Shown here: piece by piece, positions 1 through 5,611 of the stretch | How positions within the stretch are numbered: position 1 is the stretch's first letter | How the letters are laid out: the number at the start of each line of letters is the position of its first letter | Origin: Labilithrix luteola | Lineage (GTDB): Bacteria > Myxococcota_A > Polyangia > Polyangiales > Polyangiaceae | Reading direction: 5' to 3' | Assembly: GCA_026225435.1 (NCBI GenBank) | Contig: JAMFST010001081.1 | Coordinates: 1-7,762 of the forward strand | DNA: 7,762 nucleotides | Translations under genes and position numbers: made by a program | The notes under the pieces: model-generated | What the model saw: the letters and a program-made list of their open reading frames with translations, nothing else | Databases searched by the model: none | Told to the model about the DNA's origin: nothing

Positions 1-893
1 AGGCGGTGGACGATCTCGTCGATGCGATCGGTCTGCCCCTGCTCGCGGAAGCCGGTGATCTGCTTGGCCAGCGGCGAGCCCGGCGCGTAGGTGGCCAGCA
101 GCTCGCGCACGTCGAAGGCGAGGCGCGCACCCCAGGTCTGTTTCGCCGCGAGCAACGTCTCCACCCACGCCGCCGGCAGGTAGCCGCCGATGGCGTCGCG
201 CAGCAGCGCTCCGTCCTCGAGCTCCGCCGGCGTGAACGCCTGCAACAGATCCGACACGTAGGTCCAGGTTCGCGGCGGCACCTCGTCGAGCGCGCGCTCG
301 TGCGCCTGCACCACACCGACGACCCCGGCGTGCAGGCTGCGCGTCTGCGCCCAGGCGAGCCACGAGGCGCGGTCGGCGCGCACCGCCACCTGGAGGAAGC
401 GCGCCCGCAGTGCCTTGTCGAGCGTGGTCACGTGGTACTCGGCGGTCTGCGGGTTGATCGTCGCCACGCATACCCAGCCGGCGGGGAGCACGTACTCGTG
501 CAGGCGACGGGCGGAGAGGAGCTGCAGCGCGGGTTGCTGGATGTAACGCTCGGCGCGGTTCAGCTCCTCGAGCAGCAGGATGCCGGAGCCGCCCGTGGGC
601 AGCACGTGCGGCAGCGCGTACTCGGTCCGCCCATCCTTCACCGTGGGGAGCCCGACGAGATCCGGCGGCTCGAGGAGGCTCAGGTCGAGCACGATGGTCT
701 CGATGCCGAGGTCCTGGGCGACGCGCCGGACGATCTCGCTCTTGCCGACGCCGGTGGGCCCCTCGAGGAGCACCGCCCGGCGCGCGCGGAAGGCGACCGT
801 GAGCACCTTCTCGAGGCGCGGACCGACCGGGACCGACAGCGGACGGAGCGGCTCGTTCGCCGGCGACTTCTGCGGAAGAGAAGACAGGGGCAT
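1..893 (-). CDS. MoxR-like / AAA_5 family AAA+ ATPase, 3' end outside window
   Basis: An AAA+ ATPase of the MoxR/AAA_5 kind; such proteins typically act as ATP-driven chaperones that remodel or activate a partner, often a von Willebrand factor A protein encoded next to them. About 297 residues are visible, then the frame runs off the left edge. Walker A is GPTGVGKS at residues 45-52, Walker B is ILLLEELNR at about 105-113 (acidic pair E109-E110), and a sensor-1 strand ATINP has its Asn at 147, followed by a DKALRARF segment that fits the family's arginine-finger region. The C-terminal part is helical and lacks membrane segments. The ATG at 893 is chosen; an in-frame GTG at 914 lies 11 nt after a GGAAGGG Shine-Dalgarno-like stretch and is a real alternative. 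The gene follows hmgA on the same strand after 40 bp, so it is probably co-transcribed. The partner, if any, would lie to the left of the window. Family assignment is firm; the biological role is unknown. Confidence 0.88.
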   Translation of the reverse strand, partial: MPLSSLPQKSPANEPLRPLSVPVGPRLEKVLTVAFRARRAVLLEGPTGVGKSEIVRRVAQDLGIETIVLDLSLLEPPDLVGLPTVKDGRTEYALPHVLPTGGSGILLLEELNRAERYIQQPALQLLSARRLHEYVLPAGWVCVATINPQTAEYHVTTLDKALRARFLQVAVRADRASWLAWAQTRSLHAGVVGVVQAHERALDEVPPRTWTYVSDLLQAFTPAELEDGALLRDAIGGYLPAAWVETLLAAKQTWGARLAFDVRELLATYAPGSPLAKQITGFREQGQTDRIDEIVHR

Positions 894-933
894 CGTTGGC
901 CCACTGGGTAGCACGCCGCCCGGTGCCCTTCCT

Positions 934-2250
934 TCAGAGCTGCGCTTTGGGGAAGCCGTTCCAGCAGGCGTCGTAGTCGCGCTGGAGCGCGGACGTCTCC
1001 ATCGCGAAGCGGGTCGGGCGGATCACCCAGCGGGTCTCGAACATGATCGCCAGCGTGTCCTCGATCTTCTGCGGGCCGAGCTCGGCGTCGACGGCGCGGC
1101 GGTAGCTCGGCAGGTCGGGGCCGTGGCCGCTCATGCAGTTGTGCAGCGAGCCGCCGCCGGGGGTGAAGCCGCCGGCCTTGGCGTCGTACGCCCCCTTCAC
1201 GAGCCCCATGTACTCGCTCATCACGTTGCGGTGGAACCAGGGCGGGCGGAAGGTGTGCTCGGCCACCATCCAGCGCGGCGGGAAGATGACGAAGTCGCAG
1301 TTGGCGGTGCCGTCGATCTCGCTCGGCGAGGTGAGCACGGTGAAGATCGACGGGTCGGGGTGGTCGAAGCTGACGGTGCCGATCGTCTGGAAGCGGGCGA
1401 GGTCATATTTGTACGGCGCGAGGTTGCCGTGCCAGGCGACCACGTCGAGCGGCGAGTGATCGAGCTCGGTCTCCCACAGGCCGCCCTGGAACTTCTGCAC
1501 GATGCGCGTCGGGCGGTCGACGTCCTCGAAGGCGGCGACCGGAGTGAGAAAATCGCGCGGGTTTGCCAGGCCGTTGGAGCCGATGGGGCCGAGCTCGGGG
1601 AGGCGGAACGGGGCGCCGTAGTTCTCGCAGACGTAGCCGCGGGCGGCGCCGTCCTCGCTCCCACCGTCGCTCTCGACGCGCACGCGAACCCCGCGCGGCA
1701 GGACGCCCATCTCGCCCGGCGCGATCTCGAGGACGCCCATCTCGGTGACCAGGCGCAGGCGCCCCGCTTGCGGGACGAGGAGCAGCTCGCCGTCGGCGTT
1801 GGTGAAGACGGCGTCGGTCATGCTGCGGTTCAGGGTGTACAGATGGACGGCGGCGCCGATGCCTTCGGCGGGGCTGCCGTTGCCGCCGAGGGTGGTGAGC
1901 CCCTCGACGAAATCGGTGGGCGCGCTCGGTGCGGGCAGCGGATCCCAGCGGAGGCGGTTGGGGGATGGCGGAACCTCGTGGAACGGTCCGCTGCGCAGAA
2001 GGCTGGCGGCGCCGCCCTCGCGCGGCCGGTAGGCGCCGTGCGAGGCGGTCGGCCGCAGGCGATAGAGCCAGCTGCGGCGGTTCTCGCTCCGCTTCGAGGT
2101 GAAGGCAGCGCCCGAGAGCTGCTCGGCGTACAGACCGAACGGCACCTTCTGCGGCGAGTTCTGCCCCTCGGGGAGCGCGCCGCGCACCGCCTCGGTGGCG
2201 AAGTGATTGCCGAAGCCGCTCAGGTACCTCTCGTTCGTCGCCGCGTTCAT
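934..2250 (-). CDS. hmgA: homogentisate 1,2-dioxygenase
   Basis: Cytoplasmic non-haem Fe(II) dioxygenase that opens the aromatic ring of homogentisate to give maleylacetoacetate, the central step of tyrosine and phenylalanine catabolism. The 438-residue length is normal for the family. The N-terminus carries the family signature [13 protein letters not shown], then [21 protein letters not shown] and RSWLYRLRP. The three iron ligands of the human enzyme (His335, Glu341, His371) correspond to His340 and Glu346 in [11 protein letters not shown] and His376 in MSGHGPD, all at a constant offset of 5, so the enzyme should be active. The ATG at 2250 is chosen because homology begins at once and because it overlaps the stop of the upstream lipoprotein gene (ATGA), with no good separate ribosome binding site; translation is therefore probably coupled. 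The usual partners (maleylacetoacetate isomerase, fumarylacetoacetase, 4-hydroxyphenylpyruvate dioxygenase) are absent from the window. An AAA+ ATPase gene follows after 40 bp. Confidence 0.97.
   Translation of the reverse strand: MNAATNERYLSGFGNHFATEAVRGALPEGQNSPQKVPFGLYAEQLSGAAFTSKRSENRRSWLYRLRPTASHGAYRPREGGAASLLRSGPFHEVPPSPNRLRWDPLPAPSAPTDFVEGLTTLGGNGSPAEGIGAAVHLYTLNRSMTDAVFTNADGELLLVPQAGRLRLVTEMGVLEIAPGEMGVLPRGVRVRVESDGGSEDGAARGYVCENYGAPFRLPELGPIGSNGLANPRDFLTPVAAFEDVDRPTRIVQKFQGGLWETELDHSPLDVVAWHGNLAPYKYDLARFQTIGTVSFDHPDPSIFTVLTSPSEIDGTANCDFVIFPPRWMVAEHTFRPPWFHRNVMSEYMGLVKGAYDAKAGGFTPGGGSLHNCMSGHGPDLPSYRRAVDAELGPQKIEDTLAIMFETRWVIRPTRFAMETSALQRDYDACWNGFPKAQL
2247..2250 (-). other. ATGA stop/start overlap, lipoprotein gene to hmgA
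   Basis: This is the second ATGA junction of the operon: hmgA starts with ATG at 2250-2248 and the lipoprotein gene ends with TGA at 2249-2247. The region just upstream of hmgA lacks a clear purine-rich ribosome binding site, which fits reinitiation by ribosomes that have finished the lipoprotein gene. Confidence 0.85.
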
Positions 2251-3050
2251 CGCTTCGGAGGATGCCTCGAAACGGGGGGCTTGGTCACGGGCGGCGGCAC
2301 GTCCGGCTCGTCGGCGGCCGCCTGGGCGCCGTACGGAGACTGCGTTTCCGGCCCGGCCTGGACCAACGACGGTGGCGCGACGAACTGCCCGCAGACGAGG
2401 AACTTGCGGAGAAACTGCTTGTCGAGGGGCGTCATGTGCGGCGCGATGGCGACCGCCCAGAAGTACTCCGACGCGTTGATGCTGGAGCTTGCGTACGTCA
2501 CCATCGCTCCCCAGTCCCTGGTGAAGGCGCCGAGCAGCTCGGGCTCGGGGTAGCACTCGCGCCAGTCCTTCTTGATCTCGAAGATCTGGCGGCCGACGTC
2601 CTCGCGGTCGGTGGGGAAGCTCCTGAGGCAGCCAGCCGGCACGAAGGGGCGCGTGGCGTGTGCGAGGTCGACGTAGAACGAGTCGTCGGAGGGATCGGCC
2701 TTGTGAAGCAGACGCGCGGACTGCTCCTCGACCATGGCCTTCACCAGCTCCGGCGCTACGCCGGTGCAGGAGGCGCGCACGACATCGACGAACGCCGGGA
2801 GGAATTGGTCGCAGGCGCCGAAGAGGAGCGCGTCGACGTTCAGGCCTTCGGCGCCGCTCCCCTTCTGCGCGAAGGTGTCGGTGCACATGGCGACCGGGGA
2901 CGCCGTCGTCGGTGCCGAGACGGGAGCGCATACGCTCGCGGCCGCGTGCGGAATCGCGATCGTCGTGCTCCCGGCGGGGGTGGCGGCGGGGGTGGCGGCG
3001 GCGCATCCGGCGAGCGGTAACGCGACCACGAAGGCGAGCTTTTTTATCAT
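2247..3050 (-). CDS. predicted lipoprotein of unknown function
   Basis: No family is recognised. The 267-residue product begins [16 protein letters not shown], a short type II signal peptide: two Lys, a hydrophobic stretch and an LAGC lipobox with the lipidated Cys at position 16, so it should be a membrane-anchored lipoprotein. An Ala/Thr/Pro-rich linker follows (about residues 17-50) and then a mixed helical domain with seven further Cys, including VCAPV, MCTDT, GACDQF, SCTGV, GCLRS, ECYPE and VCGQF, which could form disulfides in the periplasm. The C-terminus is Pro-rich ([16 protein letters not shown]). The ATG at 3050 is favoured over earlier in-frame starts because it begins the signal peptide exactly and overlaps the upstream stop as ATGA. 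The stop likewise overlaps the hmgA start. Membrane location is a confident inference; the role is open. Coupling to a protease-like gene upstream makes a functional pair possible. Confidence 0.85.
   Translation of the reverse strand: MIKKLAFVVALPLAGCAAATPAATPAGSTTIAIPHAAASVCAPVSAPTTASPVAMCTDTFAQKGSGAEGLNVDALLFGACDQFLPAFVDVVRASCTGVAPELVKAMVEEQSARLLHKADPSDDSFYVDLAHATRPFVPAGCLRSFPTDREDVGRQIFEIKKDWRECYPEPELLGAFTRDWGAMVTYASSSINASEYFWAVAIAPHMTPLDKQFLRKFLVCGQFVAPPSLVQAGPETQSPYGAQAAADEPDVPPPVTKPPVSRHPPKR
2972..2995. repeat. 12-bp tandem repeat, two copies
   Basis: Two exact copies of CGGCGGGGGTGG lie head to tail and a partial third (CGGCGG) follows. On the coding (minus) strand they encode the repeated Ala-Thr-Pro-Ala of the linker just after the lipobox cysteine. 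The unit is a multiple of three, so copy-number change would lengthen or shorten the tether without a frameshift. Confidence 0.7.
3047..3050 (-). other. ATGA stop/start overlap, protease-like gene to lipoprotein gene
   Basis: On the minus strand the four bases read ATGA: the TGA stop of the upstream gene (3049-3047) shares two bases with the ATG of the lipoprotein gene (3050-3048). Such overlaps usually reflect termination-reinitiation and keep the two products in a fixed ratio. Confidence 0.85.
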
Positions 3051-4078
3051 TTGTCCGTCCCCATGCGGTAGCCGTCGCGCTCGCTCCAGGTGCTCACCCG
3101 TTGAGCGTGTGGCGGGAGGTGATCGACCGCGCCGCGGCTCGCCTTTTCCCAGTCGGCAACGTGCTGCAGGGCGAGCCCGCCCGACGGCGAGTGCCAGTTC
3201 GTCGGACCGCCGTAGCCCCAGGCGGTCTTCAGGTTGGGGAAGCTCTCCTTCCACGACGACAGCGCCGTGCGCCCCTCACCGAGGTGGCCCGCGTCGTACC
3301 CGGTGCTGCAGGCCGAGAACATCACGTCCTGGATGTGGGCCGCGCCGCCGGGCAACGCCTGGGCGAGCGACTTGACCGAGTCGAGCGTGAGGTCGCCGAG
3401 CTTCGTCGCGCCGGGCTTCTCGTTCCCGTCGTAGAGGTTGCTGCTGTAGCAGTGGCCAGAGAGCACCAGGCGCCCCGGCATCGCCTCGCCGCGCTCGCCG
3501 CGCGCCAGCACCGACGCCAGGCTCGCCAGCTCGTCGCGCCCGCCCGGCTCGGCCTCCGCGAGCACCTTGGCGACGGCGGCGGCGCGCTCCGGCGGCACGC
3601 CTAAGCTGGAGGCGAACGCCTGCCGCCCCTCGTCGGTGGCGAGATCGGCGGTCGCCGACGCGCCGTCCGCCCCCTTGATGCGTACCTGGTCCGCGCCGAG
3701 CTTCGCGTCCTTCTCGCCGTGGCCGATCACGTCCACCTCGGTCCCCTGGCGCACGTTTTGCGCGAGGAAGCGCGCTTCGTGCACGTTCTGGCCGGCGGTG
3801 CTGTTCATGCCCAGGTAGATGACGCCGTCGTCGGCGCTCGGCGGCTTCGGCGTCGCGGTCGCGCGGCGGACGAAATCTGCGGACGCGCGGCCGTGCGAGC
3901 GACCCGCGAGCGGATCCGGCGCGTCGTCGGCGCCGGGGTGACGTGCGCTCGTGCCTGACGCGGGCGCAGTCTGCGGCGATGGCACGGCCGCTGCTGTCGA
4001 CCCGCCTGCGGACGGGTCGCTGTCGAGGTCGTAGTAATCGCGCTGGGGGTCGTTCCTGCGGGTCGCGTCTACCGTCAT
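3047..4078 (-). CDS. unrecognised protein with CHAT/caspase-like His-Cys pattern
   Basis: First gene of the minus-strand run, 343 residues, no signal peptide or membrane segment. Residues 1-80 are acidic then Ala/Pro/Ser/Gly-rich and look disordered. The folded part starts near 85 ([10 protein letters not shown]), with a strand-like segment EVDVIGHGE at 113-121. Then come [10 protein letters not shown] (204-213) and, after a Gly-rich loop and a helix, [13 protein letters not shown] (249-261). The hydrophobic strand ending in His209 and the later strand ending in Cys257, 48 residues apart, match the layout of clan CD cysteine proteases; SACSTG resembles the SACETG catalytic motif of CHAT domains. 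Against this, the His is followed by Cys rather than the usual Gly, and sequence similarity outside the motifs is not evident to me. Protease activity is therefore a hypothesis. The ATG at 4078 has no strong ribosome binding site. The stop overlaps the start of the lipoprotein gene, indicating coupled translation. Confidence 0.8.
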   Translation of the reverse strand: MTVDATRRNDPQRDYYDLDSDPSAGGSTAAAVPSPQTAPASGTSARHPGADDAPDPLAGRSHGRASADFVRRATATPKPPSADDGVIYLGMNSTAGQNVHEARFLAQNVRQGTEVDVIGHGEKDAKLGADQVRIKGADGASATADLATDEGRQAFASSLGVPPERAAAVAKVLAEAEPGGRDELASLASVLARGERGEAMPGRLVLSGHCYSSNLYDGNEKPGATKLGDLTLDSVKSLAQALPGGAAHIQDVMFSACSTGYDAGHLGEGRTALSSWKESFPNLKTAWGYGGPTNWHSPSGGLALQHVADWEKASRGAVDHLPPHAQRVSTWSERDGYRMGTDK

Positions 4079-4141
4079 GACGGCTCGTCGGCCCGCGCTC
4101 GCCCTCGGTTGCCTCGATTCTACGTGCTAAGGATTTTTCTC
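4079..4141. promoter_or_regulatory. divergent intergenic region between the minus-strand operon and the Cld-family gene
   Basis: This 63-bp spacer separates two divergent genes and must hold or adjoin promoters for both unless the operon is read from within neighbouring sequence. It is more AT-rich near its right end (ATTCTACG, GGATTTTTC) than the surrounding DNA. No convincing -35/-10 pair can be named: TTGCCT at 4109-4114 is -35-like, but the best -10 match at normal spacing overlaps the ribosome binding site. Confidence 0.4.
4129..4133 (+). promoter_or_regulatory. ribosome binding site of the Cld-family gene
   Basis: AAGGA lies 8 nt before the ATG at 4142. It decides the start: an in-frame TTG at 4109 would add 11 residues but has no such site and would place this motif inside the coding region. 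Confidence 0.7.
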
Positions 4142-4903
4142 ATGTCGGACAGCGCGGAAACCAAGGCGCCGGGGCTCCCGGAGGTCAACGTCAACGAGTA
4201 CGGCGGGAAGAAGGACGGCGTCCGCCAGGAGATGAACGACCGGCTGTTCATGCAGCTCCTCGTCTTCGACGTCCCCGCCGGTCCGGCCCACTCTCCCGGT
4301 GCGGTCGCCCAGGCGCTCAAGGGGCACCTGACCGAGCGGAAGATCCCCGCCGTCGTCTACGCCGACACGATGGCCCCGCGCGGCCTCGGGCTGCTCACCT
4401 GGAGCCGCGATCCGGCGCACTTCATCGACGCCGTCCGTCCGCTCTTCGACACGCCGGCGCTGGCTCACGTCGAGCTCCGGCCGGAGTACGGCATGCTCGG
4501 GCGCAGCTACTCCACCGGCCACGAGCCGGACCTCGCCTACGGCCTGCTCGAGCGCCCGATCCACAACGTGCAGAACGAGGAGTGGAACTGGCACGTCTGG
4601 TACCCGCTGCGCCGCAAGGGGGCCTTCGCCAAGCTGGAGCCGATCGACCAGAGCCACATCCTGCGCGAGCACGCGGCGATCGGCATGGCCTACGGGCAGA
4701 AGGAGCTGGCGCACGACATTCGCCTCGCCTGCCACGGCATCGACGCGGGCGACAACGAGTTCATCATCGGCCTGGTCGGCAAGACGCTCCACCCGCTCTC
4801 GCACCTCGTGCAGGCGATGAGGAAGACGCGTCAGACGTCGGAGTTCATCGAGAAGATGGGACCGTTCTTCGTCGGTCGCGCACTTCACCGCGTCGCCGGC
4901 TGA
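4142..4903 (+). CDS. chlorite dismutase / HemQ (coproheme decarboxylase)-superfamily protein
   Basis: A 253-residue member of the Cld superfamily of haem-binding dimeric alpha/beta-barrel proteins, which includes chlorite dismutases (chlorite to chloride and oxygen) and coproheme decarboxylases (ChdC/HemQ, last step of coproporphyrin-dependent haem synthesis). The first ferredoxin-like half covers about 34-115 and the second about 145-250. Family landmarks in the second half are VWYPLRRKGAF (152-162), SHILREHAAIG (171-181) and the end GPFFVGRAL (240-248). His177 in REHAAIG is the expected proximal haem ligand. Tyr154 in the WYP motif sits where ChdC enzymes keep their catalytic Tyr. Arg194, 13 residues before Phe207, falls at the distal position that is Arg in chlorite dismutases and Gln in Firmicutes HemQ, judged from remembered sequences. 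No signal peptide, so probably cytoplasmic. No haem-synthesis genes are adjacent. Superfamily is sure; the choice between activities is not. Confidence 0.9.
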   Translation: MSDSAETKAPGLPEVNVNEYGGKKDGVRQEMNDRLFMQLLVFDVPAGPAHSPGAVAQALKGHLTERKIPAVVYADTMAPRGLGLLTWSRDPAHFIDAVRPLFDTPALAHVELRPEYGMLGRSYSTGHEPDLAYGLLERPIHNVQNEEWNWHVWYPLRRKGAFAKLEPIDQSHILREHAAIGMAYGQKELAHDIRLACHGIDAGDNEFIIGLVGKTLHPLSHLVQAMRKTRQTSEFIEKMGPFFVGRALHRVAG

Positions 4904-4910
4904 TCAGCCG
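4897..4910. other. 14-bp palindrome at the convergent gene junction
   Basis: CGGCTGATCAGCCG is a perfect palindrome whose centre TGATCA is made of the two facing stop codons (TGA of the Cld-family gene on plus, TGA of the MarC gene on minus). With no loop bases and no U-tract on either side it is not a standard rho-independent terminator, though it could form a cruciform or bind a dimeric protein. Confidence 0.6.
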
Positions 4911-5545
4911 CCGATCAGCCTCGGGAATGCCTCGCGCATTCCGTCGAGCACGAACTGCATCGCCAGGGCCGCGAGGATGAGGCCCATGATGCGGCCGATC
5001 ACGTTCATGCCCGTCTTGCCGAGCACGCGCGCGAGCAGCGTGGCCGAGCGGAGGACGACGAAGGTGATGAGGCTCACCAGGACGACGGCCCCCTCGAGCG
5101 CGAGGCGCCCCTCCATCGACTTCTGCTTGCCGGAGAGCACCATGACCGTGGCGATGGCGCCCGGGCCGGAGAGGAGCGGAAGGCCGAGCGGGATGATGCC
5201 CACGTCTTCCTTGGTCTCGGCCTCGGCGCGCTCCTCGGCGGTGCTGCGCGTCTTCGAGGTCTGCGCCCGCATCATGTCGAGGCCGACGTTGAACAGCAGG
5301 ATGCCGCCGGCGATCTTGAAGGCCGGCAACGTGATGCTGAAGAAGTCGAAGATGATCGAGCCGGCGAGGCCGAAGAGCGACAGGACGACGAACGTGGTGA
5401 GCGTCGCGCGCAGGGCGGTGCCGCTGCGCTCTTCCTTCGTCTCGTTGTTCGTCAGGCCGAGGTAGACCGGCACCGCGGCGAACGGATCGACGATCGAGAA
5501 CACGGTGCCGAAGCACAGGATGAGGGAGCCGACGAAGGGGTGCAC
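4904..5545 (-). CDS. MarC family (UPF0056) integral membrane protein
   Basis: A 213-residue polytopic inner-membrane protein of the MarC family, whose members have six predicted helices and no settled transport substrate; the original link of E. coli MarC to multiple antibiotic resistance has not held up. Hydrophobic segments lie at about residues 5-30, 48-68, 73-90, 116-138, 152-171 and 184-202. Family motifs are present: SIVDPFAAVPVYL near the N-terminus, PLGLPLLSGPGAIATVMVL at 119-137 and GRIMGLILAALAMQFVLDG at 184-202. A charged Glu/Lys-rich cytoplasmic-type loop lies at 95-114. The start is a GTG at 5545, the first in-frame start that gives a family-length protein beginning VHPFVGSLIL; the open frame continues upstream, but that part is antisense to recD2 and shows no family match. 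The gene is divergent from recD2 and ends base-to-base with the Cld-family gene. Family membership is clear, function unknown. Confidence 0.93.
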   Translation of the reverse strand: MHPFVGSLILCFGTVFSIVDPFAAVPVYLGLTNNETKEERSGTALRATLTTFVVLSLFGLAGSIIFDFFSITLPAFKIAGGILLFNVGLDMMRAQTSKTRSTAEERAEAETKEDVGIIPLGLPLLSGPGAIATVMVLSGKQKSMEGRLALEGAVVLVSLITFVVLRSATLLARVLGKTGMNVIGRIMGLILAALAMQFVLDGMREAFPRLIGG

Positions 5546-5611
5546 GAGCGCGCGACGCGGTATACACCAGGGGATACCACGCGATGGTAGCCTTCGTCGC
5601 GTGAGCCTCGC
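5546..5611. promoter_or_regulatory. divergent intergenic region between the MarC gene and recD2, with inverted repeat
   Basis: This 66-bp spacer should carry promoters for both divergent genes. It contains a local AT-rich element GTATAC (5560-5565), giving TATACA on plus and TATACC on minus, both -10-like. Around it is an imperfect inverted repeat: CGCGGTAT (5556-5563), a 10-nt spacer, then ATACCaCGCG (5574-5583) with one bulged base. This could be an operator or chance in GC-rich DNA. No good -35 box was found for either direction. recD2 has no strong ribosome binding site. Confidence 0.35.

Noticed and set aside
580..2553. Plus-strand 657-codon open frame opposite hmgA and the ATPase gene
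   Set aside because: It is antisense to the AAA+ ATPase gene, hmgA and part of the lipoprotein gene, all well supported. Its product is Arg/Gly/Ala-rich low-complexity sequence with no recognisable motifs, typical of shadow frames in GC-rich DNA.
2251..3006. Apparent 252-residue N-terminal extension of hmgA in the same frame
   Set aside because: The added residues are Arg-rich, lie in another frame of the lipoprotein gene and do not resemble dioxygenase; homology begins at the ATG at 2250 that overlaps the lipoprotein stop.
4127..4888. Minus-strand 253-codon open frame opposite the Cld-family gene
   Set aside because: It mirrors the codon structure of the real gene and yields Val/Arg/Asp-rich sequence without motifs. 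The plus-strand frame has clear family signatures and a good ribosome binding site.
4897..4910. Palindrome as a rho-independent terminator
   Set aside because: It has no loop bases and no T-tract follows on either strand, so only an unconventional role remains possible.
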